Source of the DNA: an uncultured Alistipes sp.
GTDB lineage: Bacteria; Bacteroidota; Bacteroidia; Bacteroidales; Rikenellaceae
NCBI GenBank assembly: GCA_944320685.1
Contig: CALUIK010000014.1
Location: 1 to 64,000, forward strand
Reading direction: 5' to 3'
DNA length: 64,000 bases
Positions 46,937-56,027 of the stretch are shown piece by piece. Under the pieces are notes generated by a model, which did not search any database, was not told where the DNA came from, and saw only the letters and a program-made list of their open reading frames with translations. A program made the translations under genes and the position numbers. The first letter of the stretch is position 1, and every line of letters begins with the position of its first letter.

Positions 46937-47311
46937 ATGCTAAAAGAAAATCTTACATTCAATGACCTGCCGGAAATAGTAGGCAAACTTTGTGAAAGAA
47001 TCGAGAGCCTTGAAAATGCGTTGAAAGACAACCTCGCAAAACAGGCTCCGGTCAAAGAAAACCTGCATATTCCCATGACCGTAGAGGAAGTATGCAGCTA
47101 TCTCGGAATATCCAAGTCATCCTTCTATTACAAAGCCAAGCACGGAGGAATTCCTACCATTAAACAGGGCAAGCACTTGTTTGTCTATCGGGACGAGCTG
47201 GACAAATGGCTGGAGACCGGAAGGAAAGGCCAAGTCCCTCTGAGCATCGAAGAAGAACACGAACAAATGCTTGCGGCGACAAGACACAAGGCTAATCCTA
47301 AGAACTTGTAG
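46937..47311 (+). CDS. Excisionase-like helix-turn-helix protein
   Basis: The start at 46937 (MLKENLTFNDLPEIVGKL) gives 124 residues. A short coiled coil (LCERIESLENALKDNL) precedes an HTH_17/excisionase domain (MTVEEVCSYLGISKSSFYYKA, shown in part; then VYRDELDKWLETG). Such proteins control excision or replication genes in Bacteroides elements. It is 4 bases upstream of the RepA-like gene. Confidence 0.8.
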   Translation: MLKENLTFNDLPEIVGKLCERIESLENALKDNLAKQAPVKENLHIPMTVEEVCSYLGISKSSFYYKAKHGGIPTIKQGKHLFVYRDELDKWLETGRKGQVPLSIEEEHEQMLAATRHKANPKNL

Positions 47312-47315
47312 GAAT

Positions 47316-48386
47316 ATGGAAAAGACTAACAGCAATATTCCTACTCCGGAGGAACTGAAAGCCTACATAGATGAATCGGTCATCAGCGTAACCGGGACAT
47401 ACGAACAGTCCGCTGCCGTACTGATGGTAGACGATTCCATAATCGGGACTCTCGGAAACTTCAGCGCATCCATTGGAAAAGCCAAAAGCAAGAAGACCTT
47501 CAATGTCTCGGCTATCACTGCGGCTGCCCTAATAAATGGCACGGTGCTGCATTACCGCGCCTGTTTTCCGGAGGACAAAAGAAAGATTCTCTACATTGAC
47601 ACGGAACAGGGTAAGAACCATTGCCAGATTGTTCTGAATAGAATCCTAAGACTGGCAGGGCTGTCGAAAGATAGTGATGCCGACAATTTGAAGATGCTGG
47701 CACTCCGGAAATATTCACCCGAAATAAGAATGGCAATAACGGAACAGGCAATCGGCATGATACCGGACTTGGGGTTGGTCATCATAGATGGCATCCGAGA
47801 TTTCGTCTATGACATCAATTCGCCCGGTGAGTCCACCGAAGTAATATCCAAACTCATGCGGTGGACTGACGACAGGCAAATACACATTCATACCATCCTG
47901 CATCAGAACAAAAATGATGAACACGCACGGGGACATGTCGGCACGGAACTGAACAACAAGGCGGAAACCATCATGCAAATTGAAGCGGACAAGGACGACA
48001 AGTCCATAAGTGTGGTGGAAGCCCTGCATATCCGTGACCGTGAATTTGAGTCTTTTGCTTTCCGGATAAATGATGAGTGCCTGCCCGAAACTGTGGAGTT
48101 TTACCAGCCTCAAAAACGGCAAGCAGGACGGCCATCAAAAGAGCCTTTTGACCCTTATAAGGAAATCTCGGAGGATATGCACCGTTCCGCTTTAAACGCC
48201 GCTTTTGAGGGCGGCAATATCAACGGCTATGACAACTTTCTCGAACGGCTGAAAGAGGGCTACGGACGGCAAGGTATGAAATTAGGGCATAACAAGGCGG
48301 TAAAACTCGCAACATTCCTGAACAACAAACGAATGGTTGTGAAAAAGGGCAAGGAATACATGTACAATAGAGATTTCCATTATTGA
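47316..48386 (+). CDS. RepA-like AAA/RecA-fold ATPase of the element
   Basis: The start at 47316 (MEKTNSNIPTPEELKAYI) gives 356 residues. The RecA-like ATPase core has Walker A SIGKAKSKKTF (GxxxxxKT type), an RKILYIDTEQGKNHC strand with the acidic catalytic residue, and Walker B LGLVIIDGIRDF. A HQNKNDEHARGHVGTELNNK motif follows, then a winged-helix-like C-terminal region (about 295-356). It resembles plasmid RepA/DnaB-type helicases and probably supports element replication. A second, broken copy lies at about 63-64 kb. Confidence 0.8.
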   Translation: MEKTNSNIPTPEELKAYIDESVISVTGTYEQSAAVLMVDDSIIGTLGNFSASIGKAKSKKTFNVSAITAAALINGTVLHYRACFPEDKRKILYIDTEQGKNHCQIVLNRILRLAGLSKDSDADNLKMLALRKYSPEIRMAITEQAIGMIPDLGLVIIDGIRDFVYDINSPGESTEVISKLMRWTDDRQIHIHTILHQNKNDEHARGHVGTELNNKAETIMQIEADKDDKSISVVEALHIRDREFESFAFRINDECLPETVEFYQPQKRQAGRPSKEPFDPYKEISEDMHRSALNAAFEGGNINGYDNFLERLKEGYGRQGMKLGHNKAVKLATFLNNKRMVVKKGKEYMYNRDFHY

Positions 48387-48425
48387 GCTGTTGTCGCAAA
48401 ACTTCATTGATGTGACATTTTCCGG

Positions 48426-48468
48426 CTTTACTTTATTGCCGGGGTGTAGATATGGGAATAAAGCAAAG
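48426..48468. repeat. Inverted repeat after the RepA-like gene
   Basis: CTTTACTTTATT (48426-48437) and AATAAAGCAAAG (48457-48468) pair at 11 of 12 positions across 19 bases. A repeat of the same arm sequence is found at 62601-62645 near the second RepA-like copy. It may be an origin of transfer or replication, or a terminator. Confidence 0.5.
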
Positions 48469-49321
48469 TGATGGCAGGTTTCACCATGCAGGTGCAATCT
48501 GCCATTTCCCTTTTATATGTACGCTAGAATCCGGACAACCCCATGCTATTTGAGATGTGTGGTACCAATCCATGTCGGGCTTGCCCGTATGCCACTAAAA
48601 TTATTTCGAGGGAGCCTAATACCCCACTCGCCTTTCGGCGGCGGGATGCGTGCCACTTAAATCAGCAAGCTGGGCACGGGAGAATCATTGTCTGCATTGG
48701 ACAGGATACAGAAAGCCTATCTCTAGTGTAGCCGACTATGACAACTTATATTTTGCTTATAGCTCCGCAGAAGAACAAATCAGGACTTTAACCAAATTAT
48801 AATTTCAAGGGACTGTTGCCTTCGGAAAAAAGCATCAAAGATACCCACCGCTACCTAAGCAGGAAATCGTCACCAAAACATACGGAATTATTCGGCAGAG
48901 CATTGAACAATTCAACACCCTGACTGTTGAATATGATGTTGATTTTATCTCCCCTATTTTCAAATCTGGTTTACCGTGTCTAATAGTCAAACACTCTATC
49001 GGAACCAAGCCGGAAATATCCAATGCGTATACCACATCCACTCCTACAAAGATTTGCTCATGTTATGGCAAACTTCTATAATTGGCTTTGGCAAATGAGA
49101 TTTCCTTGACAGAATAATCCTTGCAATAAATGCGTTTTGAGAATTTGGCAAGCACAGGAACGACATCTGGCAAAATTCGTTGATGTATCTGCACAATATG
49201 TCCAATTTAACAATGTCAGAAGTCCATCACAGTATTTTGTTCAAACTGGCAGCAGCGTATTAGGAACAGATGAAAAGTCAGATTAAATCTGGACAATTTC
49301 ATTGTCTAAAAAGTATGAACT

Positions 49322-49361
49322 AACAACGACTCATAAGTTGTCCAACTTATGAGTCGTTGTT
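49322..49361. repeat. Perfect 19-bp palindrome arms at the edge of the dnd operon
   Basis: Arms 49322-49340 and 49343-49361 pair perfectly with a 2-base centre. It lies 30 bases beyond the stop codon of the last dnd-operon gene and could end its transcript, though no good T-tract follows on the minus strand. It also coincides with the left edge of the most AT-rich DNA. Confidence 0.6.
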
Positions 49362-49390
49362 TAGTAGTTTATACTCTCCGGCAAAATCTA

Positions 49391-50596
49391 TCACTTAATA
49401 ATACCATTCAAAAAATCACGATCCTCTTTTGGTAAGTCCGACTCCTTCATAAATCCTAATTTATATTTTAGGATTCTCTTTAACTTCGTTTTACCACCTC
49501 CGGACAAAGCGAAATAGCTACTGGAAAAATTAACATCACTAATTTTATTGATATAGGAATCATATGATTCTTGAACATTATCCTGTTCAAGAATATTTTT
49601 CAAGATGTCAAATAGAACGGATATTCCTATAGTCTTTAGGATTACGCTGCCCTGGGTTGCATTATCCCACAATATTGTTTTGACGGAATAAAAATATTTC
49701 TCTAATATTGAATACAGTTCATCATCTTTTGAATCTATATATAAGTACCGAAGCACCGGTTTCCTTTTATCAGAAAGCCCTTTACGTGTTTTATCGCTCC
49801 ATATGCTATTTTTCTTCATTGCTAGCATATCACGATCTTTCTGCGGATTACTAGAGATTAAACTCATAATACCGTCAACCATGGCAGCCGTAGAAAGCAA
49901 CCATTGATTCTTATCCACTAAGTCTTCTAACTCAGAATACAAGGGGGCCAATTTAATTTTCTGATATAATGGAGAACTCTTGCTAAAATTAAACTTTCTT
50001 GTCAAATATACAGCTAACTTCTCTGGAGACCATGTGTCCTGAGGCTCATTCTCAACATCATATCCAAATAATTCCAATGCGAGACTTTTATCTACGCGCT
50101 TTTGATTTCCATTAATTGTTGCAAACAAATATGCTTGATAAGGGTTAGGAAGATCAATAAAAATGGAACATACCAACTCTATTTCTTTGCAATTCGAATC
50201 CGCATAATCAAATGCATTCAAACGATGTTGTCCATCAATTATCAATGATGAAACGTTGTCCGGCACAATCAAATCATAAACATCTGGCAGATTTGTTTTT
50301 TCAACATGCCATCGTTTTTCCTCATCCTCTATGATTACACCCTTATCGTCAATATTTGCAGCAACTAATATTGAGGTTGGGAAACTCATTTCATCAGACA
50401 TAATAAATTTAGCTATAGCTTTTAAGCGTTTCAGATCTAAAGGCCTTTGATTTCCTTTTAGTTTTCCATCTTTATCATATCTCGCTACAGATGAAGTAGA
50501 TATCTTCAACAATTCTCCTGCTTTAATCTTAGCTATATAAAATTCACCTAATGGTTGAGTAACTTTTATTGCACTTATCTTCATATGATTATTCAT
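49391..50596 (-). CDS. dndB: DGQHR-domain protein, DndB-like
   Basis: The start at 50596 overlaps the stop of the preceding gene (ATGAATAA) and gives about 401 residues; 50584 is also possible. The protein has the DGQHR signature of the DndB/ParB-like family in SSLIIDGQHRLNAFDYA (about residue 120), followed by FATINGNQKRVDKSLALELFG. DndB proteins bind dnd promoters and limit phosphorothioation. In classic loci dndB lies beside dndC; here it is the last gene of the operon, ten genes from the regulator, so either a regulator role or a DGQHR effector role is possible. Confidence 0.7.
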   Translation of the reverse strand: MNNHMKISAIKVTQPLGEFYIAKIKAGELLKISTSSVARYDKDGKLKGNQRPLDLKRLKAIAKFIMSDEMSFPTSILVAANIDDKGVIIEDEEKRWHVEKTNLPDVYDLIVPDNVSSLIIDGQHRLNAFDYADSNCKEIELVCSIFIDLPNPYQAYLFATINGNQKRVDKSLALELFGYDVENEPQDTWSPEKLAVYLTRKFNFSKSSPLYQKIKLAPLYSELEDLVDKNQWLLSTAAMVDGIMSLISSNPQKDRDMLAMKKNSIWSDKTRKGLSDKRKPVLRYLYIDSKDDELYSILEKYFYSVKTILWDNATQGSVILKTIGISVLFDILKNILEQDNVQESYDSYINKISDVNFSSSYFALSGGGKTKLKRILKYKLGFMKESDLPKEDRDFLNGIIK

Positions 50597-51014
50597 TAAA
50601 TTGTGAGGCACTTCCACCTATTGCATTTGTATTCTCCACAAGATTATCATTATCACGGTTCTGATACCACCAAACAAACAGATAACATATATACGATGGA
50701 ATAGAAACAGTTAATGCCCATATTCTATTTTCATTATTAATGCATGCTATAATCACAATACAAAGTACAAATGATACAATGGTAATAACATAATTAGCGA
50801 AAACTTCGAATTTCTTATTGCTACCCATCAAAGACAAAATCTTTTCAGCACAAGTCGGGGCTAAAGAAGATACAACAATAGTGATAAATCCTAATGATGT
50901 CGCCTTCCAATCTAATGTGTTGAATAGACAAGACAGCCATATCGAAGATGTTCCTAAGGCGATAATTATTAGAAGTTGCATTAACTTCATTCTGTTATTT
51001 TTGATGAATCTCAT
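50589..51014 (-). CDS. Small four-helix membrane protein in the dnd operon
   Basis: The start at 51014 is set by a strong Shine-Dalgarno (GGGAGGTGA at 51019-51027), unusual for this phylum; the frame could otherwise begin at 51029. The 141-residue protein has four TM helices (about 12-30, 42-62, 72-92 and 98-115 by eye) and a polar C-terminal tail. No family is recognised. In defence operons, small membrane proteins often act as effectors or anchors, but that is only inference. Confidence 0.6.
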   Translation of the reverse strand: MRFIKNNRMKLMQLLIIIALGTSSIWLSCLFNTLDWKATSLGFITIVVSSLAPTCAEKILSLMGSNKKFEVFANYVITIVSFVLCIVIIACINNENRIWALTVSIPSYICYLFVWWYQNRDNDNLVENTNAIGGSASQFNE

Positions 51015-51018
51015 ATAT

Positions 51019-51444
51019 TCACCTCCCAAATATCTCCTGTTTAACCCACTCTAAATCATTCGTGATATTCTTATCCTCCATCATTCTCAGAATATAATAG
51101 AATCCACCATTTGCATATTCATTGATTAAATCAATAGCTTTCGATGGTTCCTTCATTATATCAAGAGAACCAGCCTTTGCTATACACATACACAATAAGG
51201 CTTCTGCATCTTTCTCTCCGCCACCATGATACATCGTATTCAAATTAAACGGGCGATCTGCAATTGGAGATTGCAACGGTCTTCGCTCATTATGTAAAAA
51301 TCCGACTACAGCGGCCCACACGAAGCATTGCCAATGATATGAGAAGACATTGTATGCTCCACCCTGTTTGTTTGAGAACTTAAGAATAACATTATCTTTA
51401 ACATATTGCTCAAACGAAAACTTTATCTCGAATATATTATCCAT
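51019..51444 (-). CDS. Uncharacterised 141-residue protein of the dnd operon
   Basis: This soluble 141-residue protein is not from a family I can name. It has an aromatic core (YNVFSYHWQCFVWAAVVGFLHNERRPL), a conserved-looking RPFNLNTMYHGGGEKDAEALLCMCIAKAG segment (quoted in part: HGGGEKDAEALL) and a helical C-terminus. It starts 7 bases after the SMC-like ATPase and is 4 bases from the membrane protein, so it is tightly co-expressed. A role as adaptor of the ATPase is plausible but unproven. Confidence 0.6.
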   Translation of the reverse strand: MDNIFEIKFSFEQYVKDNVILKFSNKQGGAYNVFSYHWQCFVWAAVVGFLHNERRPLQSPIADRPFNLNTMYHGGGEKDAEALLCMCIAKAGSLDIMKEPSKAIDLINEYANGGFYYILRMMEDKNITNDLEWVKQEIFGR

Positions 51445-51451
51445 ATCAGTC

Positions 51452-53605
51452 TTATTTTAATATCGTTACTCTCGTCGACACTTCGTGTTGTCCCCGATTT
51501 GCATCCCCACTGTATATTTCACTCTCCAGATTGAATATGCGTGAGACATTACTTTGATTATAGAGGTCAGCATACTGCTCACTATTCAAGTCCACATCTT
51601 TGGTCAAGATAATAGACTGGGCGAAAATATCCTTAATACCGAGCAGATATTTATGCGTCGTTTCAAGGTCAAAGCTCGATGTTGGAGCATCACTAATGAA
51701 TGGATAATAAATACCCATTGCCTCCTGATTTAGAGACAACAAAGCGTTAATAATACTCATCTTCTTACGATCCTCATGGCTTGTATTGAGTCCTGCGTCA
51801 AATTCAATCGAATAATCATCACCTATTTTCACATCTCCCTTATATCCATTATCATGCTCTGTAAATTTGGCATAAAATATATTCGCACGCTCTTCAATCT
51901 TTCGAAGCAAATCTTTTCTTGCAGTCTCTTGAACTCTTTTACAAATATCCTCAAGGAATGTTGAGATTTGTTTCCACTCTGTTTCTGGAACCTTGGCAAT
52001 TGAAGAATCTTTTGTCCCCAATTTCTCAAGCTCCTTCTCCGCTACTCGCAGTTCACTTTTATAATTGCTGAGTGTTTGCTTTGATATATCCAGATTACGT
52101 TGCAATCTTTCCAAATTACTCCGGCTAGCTCGTATCCTAGAATCAATTACTCCGGCTGTCTCAGCTTGAGTTACAGGATTAACACCATGCTTCTTCTTGA
52201 TATCTTCAATCTGCTCATCAAGTTTTCGCTTTTCCTCTAACTTTTTACGCCGTAATGCCATATATTTTTCTAGCTCATCTTCGCTATCTTTCCACTGTTT
52301 ATCTATTCCGGATAGTGAAATAAGTAATGAATCAGGATAATCCTGAATCTTGCCTACGAACATGTTAAACTGCTTTGAGAATTGCATGTTATTCGTATAC
52401 TCCTCCATCTCCTTCAGATACTCTTCTTGCAATCTCAAACGCTTAACAATATACTGATACTGAACATCCTCCTCCGAGAACTCAGTCCCACACACAAAAC
52501 ATTTTTTCTCTCGAAGGATCTCTTCCAACTTTGCACGGCTAGGATTATCCAGATACTTTCTTTCCGGAACTGTATACTCCTCGGCTTTATGTTTCTCGAT
52601 GATGTCCTTGCACTGCTCAATCAGAGAATCAATCCCGCGTAATATCCATAATGAAGGAAGTTGAGTTCGTTGAAAATTATCTATGTCTGTTGTTTTATCC
52701 AACAACCTTCCAATCTCAGCCTCACAGTCTTTGTATTTCTTGACAAGCGTAGTATAGCTAGCAAGACCGGTTATTTTAGTCTCGCTATCAGCAAGTGCAA
52801 TCTTAACGGTGTCAATCTCAGCCTCTAATTTCTTCTTATTATCTTCCTCTTTGCTAATCTTATAATTTAAGGTATCAATAGTCGAGAGCAACCCTTTTAC
52901 ATTAGCATTATGCTTATTTACTTCTTTCAGCTTACGACTCTCTATTCCAGCAATCTTTACCTTTGATTTGCTAATTATCTCTGAAAGCTTTTCATAATAA
53001 GGGAAATAGGAAATATGTTTTACAGCATCTTTTAATGTTTCTCTATCCCTAAAATTAATCAAGCTCTCTAACGACTCGCCTTGGAACCAGATATAGTTTC
53101 TGATACCATCAGGAAATAGCTCATTGATCTTGTCTTCAGCCATTATATCATTGAGGACACGAGTTCCTGTCGGAGAGTCAAAAGACACTTTTAAGATATT
53201 AGGCCGAACTAGCCAAGCATCCTTGGAGTCCCATTCTTCTGAATCTAGCCTTAATGCACTGACAGAGCGGTCAATAATATAATTTATACCTTTATCATCT
53301 TCCAATTCAATCTGCACAGAGGATATTACCTCGTCATTAACACTAGCATTGTACAACGCTCGTTTATTAATAAACTCATGGCGTTGCATCGAGAACTTTG
53401 CCGATTGTGGCAAGCTGTCAGTTGTGCACCAGCCAACACCTGTGACATATATTCTCCCGAATAACACCCAATAAAAGGCGTTAAAGAGTTTTGATTTCCC
53501 CTTTCCACCATTGCCAATAATGAGATTCAATCCATCGGAGAACTCCAATGTCTGAATTTCATAGTAAGACTGGAAGTTTTCAATCTTTATTTTTCTTATT
53601 TTCAT
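51452..53605 (-). CDS. Rad50/SMC-like ATPase with CxxC hook (second ATPase of the dnd operon)
   Basis: The start at 53605 is preceded by AGGTAAGG and gives 717 residues; the longer frame would overlap the small gene upstream. Walker A is GNGGKGKS at 31-38. A Q-loop-like YIWFQGESLESL follows (about 171-182). Two long coiled coils (about 210-310 and 380-570) flank a hook with CxxC (CFVC, 369-372), as in Rad50. The C-terminal half has Walker B YYPFISDAPTSSFD. DndD, also in this operon, is a diverged cousin. It probably partners the nuclease-helicase or the small proteins to sense or process DNA. Confidence 0.75.
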   Translation of the reverse strand: MKIRKIKIENFQSYYEIQTLEFSDGLNLIIGNGGKGKSKLFNAFYWVLFGRIYVTGVGWCTTDSLPQSAKFSMQRHEFINKRALYNASVNDEVISSVQIELEDDKGINYIIDRSVSALRLDSEEWDSKDAWLVRPNILKVSFDSPTGTRVLNDIMAEDKINELFPDGIRNYIWFQGESLESLINFRDRETLKDAVKHISYFPYYEKLSEIISKSKVKIAGIESRKLKEVNKHNANVKGLLSTIDTLNYKISKEEDNKKKLEAEIDTVKIALADSETKITGLASYTTLVKKYKDCEAEIGRLLDKTTDIDNFQRTQLPSLWILRGIDSLIEQCKDIIEKHKAEEYTVPERKYLDNPSRAKLEEILREKKCFVCGTEFSEEDVQYQYIVKRLRLQEEYLKEMEEYTNNMQFSKQFNMFVGKIQDYPDSLLISLSGIDKQWKDSEDELEKYMALRRKKLEEKRKLDEQIEDIKKKHGVNPVTQAETAGVIDSRIRASRSNLERLQRNLDISKQTLSNYKSELRVAEKELEKLGTKDSSIAKVPETEWKQISTFLEDICKRVQETARKDLLRKIEERANIFYAKFTEHDNGYKGDVKIGDDYSIEFDAGLNTSHEDRKKMSIINALLSLNQEAMGIYYPFISDAPTSSFDLETTHKYLLGIKDIFAQSIILTKDVDLNSEQYADLYNQSNVSRIFNLESEIYSGDANRGQHEVSTRVTILK

Positions 53606-53618
53606 AGCCTTACCTAAA

Positions 53619-53822
53619 TTAATCGTTACATATATTTCTAATATTGGCAATATACTGATTGGTCAAAGAATCAGCATCACCAGAATGGGTAGAGAGATCG
53701 GTGAGCATTTTTGCAACAGCTTTTGCTTTCTCCAGATTTACAAACACTTTTTCAGCCCCTGCCGCTAATGTTTGATCAATCTCTTTTTCTATTGCTTTGA
53801 ACATTTCGTCTTGTATAGCCAT
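53619..53822 (-). CDS. Small 67-residue helical protein between helicase and ATPase
   Basis: The 67-residue protein is predicted all-helical with an acidic-amphipathic N-terminus (MFKAIEKEIDQTLAAGAEKVF). It lies 6 bases after the helicase gene and 13 before the ATPase. No family is recognised. The tight spacing argues for a real gene, perhaps a small subunit of the helicase or ATPase complex. Confidence 0.65.
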   Translation of the reverse strand: MAIQDEMFKAIEKEIDQTLAAGAEKVFVNLEKAKAVAKMLTDLSTHSGDADSLTNQYIANIRNICND

Positions 53823-53828
53823 AGTATC

Positions 53829-56027
53829 TTAATTATAATTATTGTTTTCCAGTTCAATCATTGCAAATACATCTATTCGCAAAGCCTCACAATAGGTCTG
53901 CAATTCTCCATACAGGATATCAATTTGATTATCTGCAAGAGCTGCAAAGTTCACTATTCGCCGAACCTCCCCAATAAACATATTCCGCTCAACTCCGGTA
54001 GATTCATCCATTATGTTGGGAGGTGTAACTATCAAATCCCATATTGTTGCTTTTTCTTTCCCTTTACTTTTTCGGAGAACACGACCTCTCCGCTGAATAA
54101 ATTGACGAGGATTGCCAGTACTTGAGCAGAATATTGCATGTTCTGCACGAGGGATATCAACACCTTCGTCCAAGCATTTCATGGACAAGAGTATTTGTAT
54201 ATCTCCATCTGCAAAACTTTTCAATATACCAGCAGCATCGTCCAATCCGCTAATATACTTATGATAACGATACCCATGCTCCTTAAACATTTGGGCATAC
54301 TCATCGATTATATGTATGTCTTCTTGTTCTATATCATAAGACTCATTAACGGAGTAGTCAGGCTCATATCCCTCTGGCACAAAAACAAAAGTGTAATCCA
54401 ATTTATGCTTTTGTTCCAGATTTTCCAGCAATCGAGATATAGCTACCTTCTTATTCTCTGCCTTATGAATAATCCTCTTACGCTTTAATAATAACTTCTC
54501 TGCATCAGGTTTATATTTGCCCGTATCTGGATCAATATATTTTCTTAACTGAGTTGAAATTCGTTCATACTCATCCATCTCAGAATTTGTCAGTTCGACA
54601 AATATGGGATAATAATCATATTGACATAAGATTCCTTCCTCGATTGCCTGCTTCATCGTATATCGATATGTATACTCGGGTGGTCTTGAATCAAAAAAGC
54701 TATATAACTGCTCCGACCCATAATCATCATAAATTCTTTCGGGCGTGGCAGATAGACCTATTCGCCAATGTATCATCTCCGGCAAATGCTTCAGAGAGCT
54801 TGTTGAACCAATATTATGAGCTTCGTCTGCGATATAAAGGAAAGTATCAATACCTTTTACCTTTTTAAGAAATGATTGAAACTCTTTTCTATTGAATGTT
54901 GCGTAAGTAGTAATAATTACAATGTTCTTAGTTTGATCCAGCAAGCTCCTGGTTATATATCTATCTAATATTTCCTTCCAGTCTTTATCTGCATATGTAG
55001 AGACTATGTTGTGGAAATTGAAAGCCTCCGCCTCTCGCTTCCATTGTATGGCTAACGCTTGCGTAGGAACAACAATGATTGCTTTATAGAACCCATTTTC
55101 TTTATATTGCTTACGCAAACAGTTCAGCGCAGTTACGGTCTTACCAGAACCTGTGGCCATGGCAAAGATCCCTTTCTTACCATTTCCAATCCAAGCACTA
55201 TAAGCATCGGTCTGAATCTTGCGCTCTTCGGGGAATGGGAATCGAGGTTCTTGCTCTTTCAATTTCAATTTATCAAGGAGCCGTTGCGACAACAATAAAG
55301 GATTCTCACTTTCAAGATTAAAACTGCTTCTCAAACTTATGCTTGCATCAAGCAGTTCGGGTACAGTCATTTTAGGATATGCCTCACTAAAAAAAGTCTT
55401 CACCTTATTTATAGGAATATGAATCAAATGAGGAGTATCATTTCGCCATGACTGGTCGAATAAATTCTGGTACTCAACGATTCTTTTGTCATCATCCGGA
55501 GAAGTGAATACAGTAATAGTCTCCCCATTAAGCTCTAAAGCCGACTGTGAAAAGTTTGCAGACCCAATAAAGGCAACCCTATTCCCAACTTCGTCAGTAA
55601 ATATACCATATTTGTCATGCCCTAATCCTCCTTTCATCGAGATTGTTGCAACAAATTCGATTCGATTGATAGAAACTAAATAAGATAGGCAGCGAAAGAA
55701 ATGTTCGTCTTCCCTTGAAAGAGTATTTGTCAGAGCCTTAATATCTGACAATATCCTACTTTCAAATTCATCAACTAAATGTTTTTGTCCATTCTCGATA
55801 GCATCCTTATCTTCTTTGCTCAAAATATGGTTGATGACAACCCGCATTCTTCCTCCATTTGCAATAAACAGCGCGAATCCAGAAGCAAGACTTCTTATTC
55901 CACTTGAAGAGAAGAATCCAAGCCCTAAATCAAAAGCAGTACTTTCGATCAGAGCTTCTGTAAAGAACTCTTTAGGTTCATCCAAACCAGAAGAATAACT
56001 ATGCTTGAAATGAACATCACTTAACAT
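53829..56027 (-). CDS. PLD-type nuclease fused to SF2 helicase
   Basis: The 732-residue protein begins with a phospholipase-D-like domain (about 1-200): the HxK of GHDKYGIFTDE (H137, K139) and GSANFS (155-160) form one HKD motif, so dimerisation would complete the active site. The SF2 helicase follows: motif I ATGSGKT (291-297), motif II DEAH (401-404), motif III LSATPE, and motif VI QRRGRVLRK near residue 680. The PLD-helicase order is known in several defence nucleases. It overlaps dndE by 7 bases, so it is in the phosphorothioation operon. I infer an effector that degrades or unwinds DNA lacking, or carrying, the modification. Confidence 0.8.
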   Translation of the reverse strand: MLSDVHFKHSYSSGLDEPKEFFTEALIESTAFDLGLGFFSSSGIRSLASGFALFIANGGRMRVVINHILSKEDKDAIENGQKHLVDEFESRILSDIKALTNTLSREDEHFFRCLSYLVSINRIEFVATISMKGGLGHDKYGIFTDEVGNRVAFIGSANFSQSALELNGETITVFTSPDDDKRIVEYQNLFDQSWRNDTPHLIHIPINKVKTFFSEAYPKMTVPELLDASISLRSSFNLESENPLLLSQRLLDKLKLKEQEPRFPFPEERKIQTDAYSAWIGNGKKGIFAMATGSGKTVTALNCLRKQYKENGFYKAIIVVPTQALAIQWKREAEAFNFHNIVSTYADKDWKEILDRYITRSLLDQTKNIVIITTYATFNRKEFQSFLKKVKGIDTFLYIADEAHNIGSTSSLKHLPEMIHWRIGLSATPERIYDDYGSEQLYSFFDSRPPEYTYRYTMKQAIEEGILCQYDYYPIFVELTNSEMDEYERISTQLRKYIDPDTGKYKPDAEKLLLKRKRIIHKAENKKVAISRLLENLEQKHKLDYTFVFVPEGYEPDYSVNESYDIEQEDIHIIDEYAQMFKEHGYRYHKYISGLDDAAGILKSFADGDIQILLSMKCLDEGVDIPRAEHAIFCSSTGNPRQFIQRRGRVLRKSKGKEKATIWDLIVTPPNIMDESTGVERNMFIGEVRRIVNFAALADNQIDILYGELQTYCEALRIDVFAMIELENNNYN

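Larger units (their letters stand above)
48387..49390. other. Decayed intergenic region between element scaffold and defence operon
   Basis: In this kilobase no frame has a recognisable protein or proper start. It holds an inverted repeat (48426-48468) and a 40-base near-perfect palindrome (49322-49361). A plus-strand frame of about 75 codons (about 48,850-49,081) looks weakly protein-like but is broken by stops on both sides. In related elements, mobilisation genes often follow the RepA-like gene; here they appear deleted or worn away. Confidence 0.45.

Noticed and set aside
47316..48386. Reading the RepA-like ATPase as a DnaB-type phage primase/helicase
   Set aside because: No primase domain and no phage genes. 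The neighbours are those of Bacteroidetes integrative elements.
48835..49081. Short frames on both strands in the decayed region, possibly an old mobilisation or toxin gene
   Set aside because: Both are bounded by stops, lack start signals and resemble nothing I can name. Not listed as a gene.
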